A DNA stretch of 64,000 bases, taken from contig CACAZW010000001.1 of NCBI GenBank assembly GCA_902537055.1, positions 1 through 64,000 of the forward strand. The letters run 5' to 3'. Shown piece by piece: positions 8,782 through 17,451 of the stretch. How positions within the stretch are numbered: the stretch's first letter is position 1; each line of letters opens with the position of its first letter. Made by a program: the position numbers and the translations under genes. This DNA is from an uncultured Pelagibacteraceae bacterium (GTDB lineage: Bacteria; Pseudomonadota; Alphaproteobacteria; Pelagibacterales; Pelagibacteraceae). The notes under the pieces were generated by a model. That model searched no databases. It had not been told where the DNA came from and saw only the letters and a list, made by a program, of their open reading frames with translations.

Positions 8782-9003
8782 TTAACCGTCTGTTATATTG
8801 CTTTTCCAGTCGTTAGCACTTGGTTTTTTTCTGACAATTGCATTCATTTTACCATCTTCTTGTTTAGATGAAATAACATGCCAGCCAACCCAAATAAGAA
8901 TTGCTATTATAACTAGCACTCCTTCCGAACCAACACCTGGATAGACAGATCCTTGTACCTCAGAGGCACTTAAATGATCTATCCAATTTGATACTGTTGC
9001 CAT
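8782..9003 (-). CDS. Small membrane protein co-transcribed with amtB
   Basis: A 73-aa protein starting 13 bases after the amtB stop, with a good Shine-Dalgarno (AGGAGG read on the minus strand at about 9010-9015). It has one transmembrane helix (GVLVIIAILIWVGWHVI, about residues 28-44) and a basic C-terminal tail. No domain is recognised. It is not a PII protein: the length and motifs are wrong. Strict linkage to the ammonium transporter suggests an accessory role there, which is inference from position only. Confidence 0.7.
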   Translation of the reverse strand: MATVSNWIDHLSASEVQGSVYPGVGSEGVLVIIAILIWVGWHVISSKQEDGKMNAIVRKKPSANDWKSNITDG

Positions 9004-9016
9004 TTACATACCTCCT

Positions 9017-10417
9017 TTATCTACTGGCCGAGACTACAGCTTTTTCGTCTTCTTTAGCCTCTTCCATAATTGTATAGTCAAGTCCTGCAAGTTCTACTTC
9101 TCTTGGTATTCTTAATTTACCCATTCCGTGAAGAACTTTTGCAATTATATATCCAGGAAGCATACCTAAAACAAAAAACATTATTATTGCTCCGATAAAC
9201 ATTCCTAGTGGATTAATTGCTGCATAATTAGTTCCGTCCCACATTGCTCCAACACTGTATCCAGATGAAGGATAACCATTTAAAACGAAACCACATATTA
9301 CAAGACCAACAAATCCAGCATAACCATGAACAGCTACTGCTCCAACTGCATCGTCGATTTTATATTTTTTCTCGACCCAGTAATGCATTTTGTAAGCTAT
9401 AACTACTCCGATCATACCGATTATCATTGATTGTATTGGATGATATAAATCATTACCTGCAGATGCACATATTATTCCCGCAAGTCCTGATGAATAAGTC
9501 CAGAAAGGATCTCCCTTCGAGACCACATACCCTGCTAACAACCCTCCAGATAACGACATTAAAAAGTTCATCGTTATTCCACTAAGTGTGGTGGGAGTTA
9601 GGTAGATGTTCGTTGCAGTAAAGAAAGTTACACCTTCCATACCATATTCAGGTCCAAGATCATAAATCGGAACATTACATGCAGCGTAAAAGCCCCAAAA
9701 ACCTGTATAGATTAAGAATAATCCAACAGTCACTAACCAAGGATTTCTTGGTCCAATGTTTCTTGGTTCTCCGCTAGATGAAAATTTTCCAATTCTTGGT
9801 CCTAAAACAATTAGAACACCTAAGGCAAAACCTCCGGCAATTGCGTGAATTACTCCGGAAGCATAAGCATCGTGATATCCTAATATTTTTAACATCCATC
9901 CATCAAAATGCCATCCCCATGAAGCATCTATTGTCCAGAAAACAGATCCAATTGCAATTGCAAGTATTCCAAATGCAAAAGTAGTTATCCTTTCAATAAC
10001 CGCTCCAGATACAATTGAAGCTGCAGTCCATGAAAATAATAAAAAGGCTGCCCAGAAGACACCCATTATATGATCATTAAGATTTACGGCCATCAATGCA
10101 TTTGTAGGATTAGCAAGATCATTTCCACCAAATCCACCTCCAAGAACTAGACCAGTACTTTCGGTCATAATCGAGGGAGCTAATCCGGGTCCTGTTGGAA
10201 ATGCCCAGTATATCCACCAACCAAAGAAAAACCATGTGACTGTTACCAGTGGTATCAGCATTGTATTTTTCATAAGAGTGTGTTGGTGATGTTTGTAACG
10301 AGATGCCCCAACTTCATACATACAGAAACCCACGTGGATCAAAAACATAAGAACCACAGTTACCCAATAGTAAAATTCTGTAAATAAGGTTGTGAGAGCA
10401 CCTAATTGATCAGTCAT
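9017..10417 (-). CDS. amtB: Ammonium transporter AmtB
   Basis: A 466-aa multi-pass ammonium/methylammonium channel with about eleven helices. It carries the family's Asp-containing periplasmic region and paired His motifs: HAIAGGFALG and the later AVHGYAGFVG contain the twin pore histidines. The first helices read YYWVTVVLMFLIHVGFCMYEVG. A strong SD (AGGAGAG) precedes the ATG, and a sigma70-like promoter is visible upstream (10446-10474). No glnK/PII gene is adjacent; a small single-pass protein occupies the place usually held by glnK. Position next to mgs-type genes fits uptake or retention of ammonium and possibly methylammonium under nitrogen limitation. Confidence 0.97.
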   Translation of the reverse strand: MTDQLGALTTLFTEFYYWVTVVLMFLIHVGFCMYEVGASRYKHHQHTLMKNTMLIPLVTVTWFFFGWWIYWAFPTGPGLAPSIMTESTGLVLGGGFGGNDLANPTNALMAVNLNDHIMGVFWAAFLLFSWTAASIVSGAVIERITTFAFGILAIAIGSVFWTIDASWGWHFDGWMLKILGYHDAYASGVIHAIAGGFALGVLIVLGPRIGKFSSSGEPRNIGPRNPWLVTVGLFLIYTGFWGFYAACNVPIYDLGPEYGMEGVTFFTATNIYLTPTTLSGITMNFLMSLSGGLLAGYVVSKGDPFWTYSSGLAGIICASAGNDLYHPIQSMIIGMIGVVIAYKMHYWVEKKYKIDDAVGAVAVHGYAGFVGLVICGFVLNGYPSSGYSVGAMWDGTNYAAINPLGMFIGAIIMFFVLGMLPGYIIAKVLHGMGKLRIPREVELAGLDYTIMEEAKEDEKAVVSASR

Positions 10418-10445
10418 ATTTCTCTCTCCTATTAATAGTTAACAG

Positions 10446-10474
10446 ACTCTATGAAATTTTTTTTACGCTGACAA
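10446..10474 (-). promoter_or_regulatory. Candidate sigma70 promoter for amtB
   Basis: Read on the minus strand, TTGTCA (10474-10469), a 17-base spacer and TAGAGT (10451-10446) lie upstream of amtB with a leader of about 22-30 bases. The spacing is ideal and the -35 is close to consensus; the -10 matches four of six bases. This would allow amt to be expressed separately from the mgs-type genes. Prediction by eye only. Confidence 0.4.
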
Positions 10475-10533
10475 TTTTATTTTATTTATAAAAAGTAGAA
10501 GTTAATAATTATTTTATCAACTTGAAATTGAAA

Positions 10534-10944
10534 TTAGAATTTTAAATATGCTTTTTTAAGGTCAACCAGAGGATGATTCGGAGACATTTGAAACTTTACC
10601 AATAATTCTCTAGCTATCATATCTCTATCCTGCTGATTATTAGGTAATTTTATTTTACTTGGTATCGTTACCCAACCGTTAGCATTTCTATCGAATACAG
10701 CAGGTCTATTTTCTTCATATCCCATATGAACATCTTCTAACCAATTAAGATCATCCCAACCCATAGCTTCTATATATTTTTTTAAAAATGGAGTGAGTCG
10801 ACTATAGTCAGGCAAAAGATTAACGTCATATCGATAGCCAATTGTTTGGCCAATCATTTTTTCTCTAGCAGTCTCTTTTTTCTTACCTAATTGACCTTTG
10901 ATCTCTTTTGATTTGACTTTTTTCTTACCTTTTTTCTTTGGCAT
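10534..10944 (-). CDS. Uncharacterised 136-aa protein at the end of the N-methylglutamate synthase-type operon
   Basis: Not recognised. The first about 30 residues are extremely lysine-rich (KKKGKKKVKSKEIKGQ); the remainder is a compact, Trp/Asp-rich region (MGWDDLNWLEDVHMGYEENRP) ending in LVDLKKAYLKF. There is no signal peptide, membrane helix or cysteine motif. It starts 8 bases after the MgsC-type stop, so it is almost certainly co-translated with the synthase subunits. It could be an additional or assembly subunit of the enzyme; that is inference from context. Confidence 0.75.
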   Translation of the reverse strand: MPKKKGKKKVKSKEIKGQLGKKKETAREKMIGQTIGYRYDVNLLPDYSRLTPFLKKYIEAMGWDDLNWLEDVHMGYEENRPAVFDRNANGWVTIPSKIKLPNNQQDRDMIARELLVKFQMSPNHPLVDLKKAYLKF

Positions 10945-10952
10945 ATTTGCTA

Positions 10953-12344
10953 TTAGATTTTATGGAAATCTTTAACTCCTACTGTATGATTTGTTCCTGC
11001 AAGAGGCACTTTAGCTAAAGCAGAAGCCTCCATTGTTAATGCAGCCATATCTTCTGGTTCTAGTGAGTGAATATTTGTTTTTCCACATGCTCTAGCCAAC
11101 AATTGAGCCTCCAATGTCATCGCATGCAAGTAATTATACACTCTTAATGCTGCATCATCAGGATTTAATCTTTTCCTTAATTTAGGATCTTGAGTAGCAA
11201 CTCCTACCGGACATCTACCCGTGTGACAGTGGTAGCAATGACCTGCGGGAACACCCATTTCTTTTTCAAAGTTAGATTCTGGTATTTCCTTATTGCAATT
11301 TAAAGCCACCATTGCGCCTGTTCCGATTGCAATTGCGTCTGCACCAAGTGCTAAAGCTTTAGCCATATCTGCTCCATCTCTAACACCACCGGCATAAATT
11401 AAAGTTACTTTTCCAGTTTTACCTACATCATCCAAAGCTCTTCTTGCTTCTCTAATTCCAGCAATTCCTGGGATACCTGTGTTTGCAGCTGCAATGTGTG
11501 GCCCAGCACCTGTTGAACCCTCCATTCCATCAAGATAAATTGAATCTGGATCACATTTCGCTGCCATCCTTACATCATCATACACTTTAGCTGCTCCAAG
11601 TTTTAATTGAATTGGCACTTTATTTTTTGTTAATTCTCTAAGCTCTTGAACTTTTAAAGCTAAATCATCTGGACCCAGCCAATCAGGATGTCTTGCTGGA
11701 GATCTTTGATCAATACCTGCAGGTAGCGATCTCATTTCTGCAACTTGGTCAGTAACTTTTTGACCCATCAAATGACCACCCATTCCAACTTTTTGTCCTT
11801 GTCCAATAAATACCTCAATTCCATCAGCTAATTGTGCATGGTGTGGGTTAAAACCGTATCTTGATTGTATGCACTGATAAAACCATTTTTCTGAATATCT
11901 TCTCTCATCTGGTATCATTCCACCTTCACCAGAACATGTTGCGCTACCAGCCATTGTAGCACCTCTAGCTAATGCAGTCTTTGCTTCATAAGATAAAGCT
12001 CCAAAACTCATTCCCGTAATGTAAACTGGAATATCAAGCTCAATTGGATTTTCACATCTTGGACCAATAATAGTTTTGGTCTCACATTTTTCTCTGTAAC
12101 CTTCAATAACAAATCTTGTTAATGTACCTGGCAAGAAAACTAGATCATCAAAAGTAGGTATCTTTTTCATCAAAGCCATTCCTCTCATTCTGTATCTTCC
12201 TAATTCGGCTTTGATATGAATGTCGTCCATAACTTCTGGGGTAAAAATAGCGTTGTGTCCCAACAAACTTTTGTTTCTTGAAGCTATTCCATTACCATTA
12301 GAATGTCCGTTTGATTTTCCATTACCATTTTTTTTCTTTGCCAT
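10953..12344 (-). CDS. mgsC: N-methylglutamate synthase subunit C-like (glutamate synthase FMN domain, GlxD family)
   Basis: A 463-aa FMN-binding glutamate synthase domain protein. It has the TIM-barrel motifs (LAGLGADAIAIGTGA-like ALALGADAIAIGTG, QLKLGAAKVYDD) and a cysteine cluster HCYHCHTGRCPVGVATQ that binds the Fe-S centre in GltB. Free-standing GXGXG, amidotransferase and FMN subunits in one operon are the architecture of N-methylglutamate synthase MgsABC (also annotated GlxBCD), which makes N-methylglutamate from gamma-glutamylmethylamide or methylamine and glutamate. The N-terminus has a Gly/Asn/Lys-rich low-complexity tail. A variant GOGAT role is the alternative. Confidence 0.8.
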   Translation of the reverse strand: MAKKKNGNGKSNGHSNGNGIASRNKSLLGHNAIFTPEVMDDIHIKAELGRYRMRGMALMKKIPTFDDLVFLPGTLTRFVIEGYREKCETKTIIGPRCENPIELDIPVYITGMSFGALSYEAKTALARGATMAGSATCSGEGGMIPDERRYSEKWFYQCIQSRYGFNPHHAQLADGIEVFIGQGQKVGMGGHLMGQKVTDQVAEMRSLPAGIDQRSPARHPDWLGPDDLALKVQELRELTKNKVPIQLKLGAAKVYDDVRMAAKCDPDSIYLDGMEGSTGAGPHIAAANTGIPGIAGIREARRALDDVGKTGKVTLIYAGGVRDGADMAKALALGADAIAIGTGAMVALNCNKEIPESNFEKEMGVPAGHCYHCHTGRCPVGVATQDPKLRKRLNPDDAALRVYNYLHAMTLEAQLLARACGKTNIHSLEPEDMAALTMEASALAKVPLAGTNHTVGVKDFHKI

Positions 12345-13199
12345 TTAAATTGCTCCTTTTTTTTCTGTAGGTTCAAGAGCATCGTAATTCCAAAGTTTTT
12401 TTCCTGCTACAACTTTGGTCATCTTAGAAACATCGAAGTTTTCTCCGATCTCCGCAACCTTTAATTTTCTTTTAAGCCAATCTTGATCTGAATCAGTTAA
12501 TTCAGCTTCGACAGCATCACTACCAAATGATCCAATTTTTCCACCTACAAAAATTGTCCCATCATACATAGAATCTCCTAAATTTATTCCAACATCTCCA
12601 AGAATAATAATTCGCCCTCTCTGCATCATAAAACCTGTAAAAGCACCAGCATCTCCGCCAATAATTATTGTCCCACCTTTTTGATCAATTCCTGTTCTGG
12701 CACCTACGCTTCCTTTGCATATCAGATCTCCACCTCTAATTGCCGCACCAAAACAAGACCCTGCATTTTTTTCAATTACTACTTTTCCCGCCATCATATT
12801 TTCTGCACATGACCATCCCACTCTTCCATTAATTCTAACAATAGGACCATCCATTGATCCACACCCAAAGTAACCCAAACTACCTTCAAATATTAAATTT
12901 AATTTATTGAGAATTCCAACTCCCAAGCTATGTTTTCCCTGTGGGTTCTTTATTACAATAGTTCCGTATCCATCTTTCATTAATTCATCAATTTTTTTAT
13001 TTGCTTCACGACAATCCATGTTCTTAACGTCAATCTCAGTTCTTTTATTAAAATCTACATCATATGTCCCAAAGTAATAAAAATTCTCTGCCTCATCTGG
13101 ATTAAAAAATTTTTGTTGTGTTTTTCCAGTTAAGACTTCTGTATGAAGTCCCATTGATTGAGCTTTACTTTTTTTTTCTGATGTTTTTAAATTTGCCAT
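12345..13199 (-). CDS. mgsB: N-methylglutamate synthase subunit B-like (GXGXG domain, GlxC family)
   Basis: A 284-aa protein made mostly of the right-handed beta-helix GXGXG domain found at the C-terminus of glutamate synthase large subunits. Repeated Gly patterns are visible (GRVGWSCAENMMAG, GSVGARTGIDQKGG, GDAGAFTGFMMQRG, GDVGINLGDSMYDG). It is a structural/tunnel subunit of the three-part synthase. It overlaps mgsA by 13 bases and abuts mgsC, so the three are tightly coupled. Confidence 0.82.
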   Translation of the reverse strand: MANLKTSEKKSKAQSMGLHTEVLTGKTQQKFFNPDEAENFYYFGTYDVDFNKRTEIDVKNMDCREANKKIDELMKDGYGTIVIKNPQGKHSLGVGILNKLNLIFEGSLGYFGCGSMDGPIVRINGRVGWSCAENMMAGKVVIEKNAGSCFGAAIRGGDLICKGSVGARTGIDQKGGTIIIGGDAGAFTGFMMQRGRIIILGDVGINLGDSMYDGTIFVGGKIGSFGSDAVEAELTDSDQDWLKRKLKVAEIGENFDVSKMTKVVAGKKLWNYDALEPTEKKGAI

Positions 13200-14128
13200 A
13201 CTTTAACTTCTCCATCAAAAGGATCATAAGTTTCGATTTCTTGTGGTAATATTGATCTTATTGCAATTTCTTCTGACCCCATTGCAACTAAATCATCTGA
13301 CTCATACAATACTAGTGGTTTTGCAGCCATTGTATCTTTCGCCATTCCTAAGCTATCTTTTGTAGCAACAAAATAAGTAAATACCCCATCTAAACCGACG
13401 AGAGACTCTTTCATTCCCTCTTCTAATGTAGCTCCATTTCTCATTTTTTCTGCAAGATATACAGCGATTAATTCAGAGTCACATTCTGACATAAATCTCA
13501 TGCCCTTGTTTTCCAATACTCTTCTATTGTTCCAATAGTTTGTTAATTGTCCATTATGAACGACTGACACATCGCTAAAAGGATAACCCCAAAATGGGTG
13601 AGCAGATTTAATATCCACTCCCGACTCTGTTGCCATCCTAGCATGACCAATTGCATGTGTCCCGACAACTTTATCTAAATTATATCTGTTACAAACAACT
13701 TCAGCGTTTCCTAGATCTTTAATTACTTCTAGAGATTTTCCCATAGATAATATTTCTACACCTTCAACACTTTCTATTTTTTGAGAAAATTCCATTAAAT
13801 CTTTGTCATACTGAATTTCATATCGTAATGAATAAGGAAGAATTCTATCTTCTTTTATTACTTTAGCGCCTAGCTCAGAAAGATAAGAATCAACAATTTT
13901 TTTTCTTTCGTCATAAACTGATACATCTTCTTTTACTGAAGAACTTCCCTCTGCAACATTTTCACCAACCTTAAATCGCATGATGAAATTTTGACCGTCA
14001 GTTTTTCCGTATAGAGCGTATCCAGTTGAATCTTCTCCTCTATGCTTTAATGCTTGAAGCATACCTTGAAGTTCAAAACCAACGTTTGAAGTATTTCCTC
14101 TATGAATTAATCCTGCAATCCCGCACAT
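13187..14128 (-). CDS. mgsA: N-methylglutamate synthase subunit A-like (class II glutamine amidotransferase, GlxB family)
   Basis: A 313-aa Ntn-type glutamine amidotransferase. The catalytic cysteine is residue 2 (MCGIAGLIHRG); HARMATES and VVHNGQLTNYWNNRRVLE are the typical GATase II motifs. In the N-methylglutamate pathway this subunit would release methylamine or ammonia from gamma-glutamylmethylamide or glutamine. It lies 18 bases after the second glutamine synthetase-like gene. Confidence 0.82.
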   Translation of the reverse strand: MCGIAGLIHRGNTSNVGFELQGMLQALKHRGEDSTGYALYGKTDGQNFIMRFKVGENVAEGSSSVKEDVSVYDERKKIVDSYLSELGAKVIKEDRILPYSLRYEIQYDKDLMEFSQKIESVEGVEILSMGKSLEVIKDLGNAEVVCNRYNLDKVVGTHAIGHARMATESGVDIKSAHPFWGYPFSDVSVVHNGQLTNYWNNRRVLENKGMRFMSECDSELIAVYLAEKMRNGATLEEGMKESLVGLDGVFTYFVATKDSLGMAKDTMAAKPLVLYESDDLVAMGSEEIAIRSILPQEIETYDPFDGEVKVWQI

Positions 14129-14145
14129 ATAATTTCCTTATTAAA

Positions 14146-15615
14146 TTATGGTAAACAATCCAGATAAGTATCAAGATCCCATTGTGTTGTTGCACCCAAG
14201 AATTTTTCCCACTCATCTCGTTTGTACCAATTAAATACTTTATACATTTCATCTGGCATTGATGATTTTATTACCTCATCTTCCGCCAATCTATCTAAAG
14301 CTTCACCTAAACTTAGTGGAAGTTTTTTAACATCTTTACCAGCTTTTTGAGCTTCATATATATTTCTAGACTCAGGTTTGGCTGGTTTCATTTTTTTAGA
14401 TATTCCTTCATCACAAGCTTTAAGTAATGCTGCACCTAATAAATATGGATTATGCATAGAGTCAACTGATCTGTACTCAAATCTACCTGGAGCAGATACT
14501 CTTAGACCACATGTTCTATTTTGATAACCCCAGTCAGCATATACTGGTGCCCAAAAACCTTGATCCCATAATCTTCTATATGAGTTCACTGTCGAAGAAC
14601 CAATTGCTGTTAAAGCTGGTAAGTGTTTCATTATCCCTGCAATTGATTGTAATCCAATCTTTCCAGGCAATTGCATATCCTTAGTATCTGGCATGAAAGT
14701 ATTAGTTCCACCGGATACATAGCTAAAGACTTCTTCTACTCCTGGAAGTTTTTTGTTACCCAATTTGTTTACTGATACTTTTCCACCTTTCCACAAAGAC
14801 ATGTTGGTGTGACATCCACTTGCTGAAACTCCCATAAATGGTTTAGTCATAAAGCAAGCTATAAGATTATGTTCTCTTGCTACTTGAGCACAAATTTGTC
14901 TATACGTAGATAATCTATCAGCATTTCTTAAAACATTATCAAATGTCCAGTTAAGCTCTAATTGACCAGGAGCATCTTCATGGTCACCTTGGATCATATC
15001 AAGACCCATCGCTTTTGCGTATTCAATAACCTTCATAAACACAGGTCTTAATGATTCAAATTGATCAATATGATAACAGAAAGGTTTTGAGAAACCTTGT
15101 CCAGTTGGAGTTCCGTCAGGATTTTTTGTTAACCACATCATTTCAGGCTCTGTTCCAACTCTTAATTCTAATCCATGTTTCTTTTTGAACTCATTCATGA
15201 AAATTCTAAGATTACCTCTGCAGTCACTTGTTAAATGACCACCTGGATTTTTTCTTTCTTCTCTATTTCTAAAACAAGTAACAAAAACTCTTCCAACTCT
15301 CTTATCCCAAGGCAATTGAACAAAAGTTTCTGGATCAGGTATTCCTACCAATTCCATAGCTTCTGGACCATATCCAATATAATTATTATGACGATCTAAA
15401 AATAAATTTGCTGTTGCTCCATAAACTAATTGAAAACCTTTTTCTGCAGTTCTTTCCCAGTGGTCTGCTGGTATTCCTTTTCCAACAACTCTTCCAGTTA
15501 CTGAAATAAATTGATAATAGATATAAGTAATTCCTAATTCGTTTATTTTTTCTCTAACCTTTTTGACGAGTTTAGCTCTACCTGGTTGGTTTACGTGTTT
15601 TTCAAGATCCGTCAT
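14146..15615 (-). CDS. Second glutamine synthetase-like protein in the mgs-type operon
   Basis: A 489-aa glutamine synthetase-superfamily protein, clearly different from the one at 7229-8554. It keeps the metal-site motif GDHEDAPGQLE, the ASGCHTNMSLW loop and NRTCGLRVSAPGRFEYR. The usual SANPYL is MHNPYL, and there is an insertion around residues 280-310. It is immediately upstream of mgsA-type and downstream of an FAD oxidoreductase. It may be the gamma-glutamylmethylamide synthetase, or a paralogue for another amine. No Tyr adenylylation site of GlnA is seen. A good SD (AAGGGGGAAGA on the minus strand) precedes the ATG. Confidence 0.8.
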   Translation of the reverse strand: MTDLEKHVNQPGRAKLVKKVREKINELGITYIYYQFISVTGRVVGKGIPADHWERTAEKGFQLVYGATANLFLDRHNNYIGYGPEAMELVGIPDPETFVQLPWDKRVGRVFVTCFRNREERKNPGGHLTSDCRGNLRIFMNEFKKKHGLELRVGTEPEMMWLTKNPDGTPTGQGFSKPFCYHIDQFESLRPVFMKVIEYAKAMGLDMIQGDHEDAPGQLELNWTFDNVLRNADRLSTYRQICAQVAREHNLIACFMTKPFMGVSASGCHTNMSLWKGGKVSVNKLGNKKLPGVEEVFSYVSGGTNTFMPDTKDMQLPGKIGLQSIAGIMKHLPALTAIGSSTVNSYRRLWDQGFWAPVYADWGYQNRTCGLRVSAPGRFEYRSVDSMHNPYLLGAALLKACDEGISKKMKPAKPESRNIYEAQKAGKDVKKLPLSLGEALDRLAEDEVIKSSMPDEMYKVFNWYKRDEWEKFLGATTQWDLDTYLDCLP

Positions 15616-15682
15616 TCTTCCCCCTTTGAATTTTCAGATCAAAAGGGTAACTGAAAAAAAAACGTTTGTCTACTTAGATAAA

Positions 15683-17011
15683 TTAACTCCAAGGAAACGG
15701 ACTGTTCGATGTCGGATGAAGTTTGCCTTTTTCATATCTATCGAACCTGAACGGTTTTAGTAATTCACTTTCTTGACCTAAAATTTCTTGTGCAACAAGG
15801 TGCCCAACACCTATCATTTTATAACCATGATTTGCATCTGCAATCATGTAAACATTTTCAAAAAATCTATCGAATATCGGGAATGAATCTGGAGTTAAAC
15901 AACCCAATCCTCCTGATGGTCCCTTTCTATACAAATGAGATTTACCAACAAAACGTTTCTGAATATGTGCAAGTGCTGAAGTCCACATATCAGAAAATTT
16001 ATCAGTAGTTTGATATTCAGGAGAGTCAATTCCATATGGGTCAACATTAACTTCATCAAAATGTTTTTGAACAATGTAAGGTGATGTTCCACCTTGAACT
16101 CCCAATCCTTCAATATCAGGTTTATAATATATACCCCATAAGTCTTCTGTAATTATTTTACCATCTTTGTCAGAATAAAGTGGTGCATCTGTATCAACAT
16201 GAATTACTGGAGGCGGTTTACCTTCATTAGTTTTTAAATAATCTGCATCTACACCCAATACACCTTCTTGTAAAAACCAGTACTTCCACATTTCAACTTC
16301 ATGCATTTTTCCATTTTTAGCATCTTTTATGTTAGTAGTTTTTGGTAACTCCAACATATTCCAAAAATCTCTTACCCATGGTCCTGCTCCAATAACTACC
16401 TGATCACAATCAATTGTACCTTTATCTGTAACCACGCCAGTAATTGCATTGCTGTTGCTCCCTCTTTTAAAACCTGTAACCTTTACTCCTTTATGAACGT
16501 TTACACCGTTTGAATTTGCTTTTTTCTCTAGTGCTTTAATTGAGTCCTTATTAAATGCATATCCACCTTTTTTTTCATGCAAGACTGATGTAATACCTTT
16601 TGCTTGCCAATCACTAAAAATTCCTTGCATATATTTCATGCAATCTTTTTCACCTTCTATAAATTCTGATTCATATCCAATAGCTTTTTGTTGTTCATAA
16701 ATACTTGCAACATCTTTATGCATTACTTCTGGAGAAATTTGCATATAGCCAACAGCATTATATTTAAATGCCTCTGGATCACTTTCCCAAACACTAACTG
16801 AATGAGCCATTAATTCTCTCATTGCTGGTTGAAAATAATTATTTCTAACAACTCCACATGCAATTCCACTTGCACCTGCAGCAGTGTCTTTTTTTTCTAG
16901 GACAACTACATCGTTTGGATTTTTATATTTTTCGGAAAGTTTCCAAGCAGTACTTAACCCGTGAATTCCTCCACCAATTATTACAACTTTTGCTTTTGTC
17001 GGTAACGACAT
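15683..17011 (-). CDS. FAD-dependent oxidoreductase of the DAO/sarcosine oxidase beta family
   Basis: A 442-aa flavoprotein with an N-terminal dinucleotide-binding motif (VVIIGGGIHGLSTAW) and the DAO C-terminal signature (GPSGGLGCLTPDSFPIF and NHGYKMIG). It heads the operon FAD oxidase - GS-like - MgsA - MgsB - MgsC, so N-methylglutamate or a related secondary amine is the likely substrate, giving glutamate and formaldehyde or methylene-THF. Unlike MgdABCD/SoxBDAG it has no partner subunits next to it. The 68 bases before the next gene and the 89 bases upstream hold no other gene. Confidence 0.85.
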   Translation of the reverse strand: MSLPTKAKVVIIGGGIHGLSTAWKLSEKYKNPNDVVVLEKKDTAAGASGIACGVVRNNYFQPAMRELMAHSVSVWESDPEAFKYNAVGYMQISPEVMHKDVASIYEQQKAIGYESEFIEGEKDCMKYMQGIFSDWQAKGITSVLHEKKGGYAFNKDSIKALEKKANSNGVNVHKGVKVTGFKRGSNSNAITGVVTDKGTIDCDQVVIGAGPWVRDFWNMLELPKTTNIKDAKNGKMHEVEMWKYWFLQEGVLGVDADYLKTNEGKPPPVIHVDTDAPLYSDKDGKIITEDLWGIYYKPDIEGLGVQGGTSPYIVQKHFDEVNVDPYGIDSPEYQTTDKFSDMWTSALAHIQKRFVGKSHLYRKGPSGGLGCLTPDSFPIFDRFFENVYMIADANHGYKMIGVGHLVAQEILGQESELLKPFRFDRYEKGKLHPTSNSPFPWS

Positions 17012-17100
17012 GGATCAACTTTAATTTTTTAGCAAAGGAAAGAATATAATAATTTTTATATATAATTTATATAAATTCTAAATATTTATTAGATTTTTAA

Positions 17101-17451
17101 TTAAAAACTCAAATTTTTGAGAGTTTTCAAATATTCGTTAAATTCATTAACAAAATTCTGTGTGGGTAAAACGTACTTTTTTCTATGGTCATTTCCGGTT
17201 TTCTCGAGGTAAAAAAATTCTTTATCACAAGCTTCTTTGATCATGAGTGCAGATTTGGGTCTAGAGGTTTTGAAAAGTCTAGTCTTAAGTTCTTCGACAG
17301 ATAGGTTTTCATTTAATTTATAGGAATTCATCACAATCAACATCATGTGATAATGTGAAGGAGACTTTCTGAAAAAGTAATTACTGGATGTATGGGACAG
17401 TTTCATTTGATCTTCCCAAAATTCCAGTAAATCCTTTGATGATTTTGACAT
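17101..17451 (-). CDS. Winged-helix (MarR-like) transcription factor co-translated with tdm
   Basis: A 116-aa protein. Residues about 50-100 read as a winged helix: a recognition-helix-like segment (LKTRLFKTSRPKSALMIK) followed by a beta-wing (FFYLEKTGNDHRKKYVL) and a C-terminal helix. The fold resembles MarR/DUF-type wHTH regulators, although the family match is by pattern only. Its ATG overlaps the tdm stop by one base (TAATG), so it is made from the tdm transcript. It is a natural candidate to regulate tdm and tmoX, whose shared intergenic region holds a perfect palindrome (19822-19835). Confidence 0.65.
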   Translation of the reverse strand: MSKSSKDLLEFWEDQMKLSHTSSNYFFRKSPSHYHMMLIVMNSYKLNENLSVEELKTRLFKTSRPKSALMIKEACDKEFFYLEKTGNDHRKKYVLPTQNFVNEFNEYLKTLKNLSF

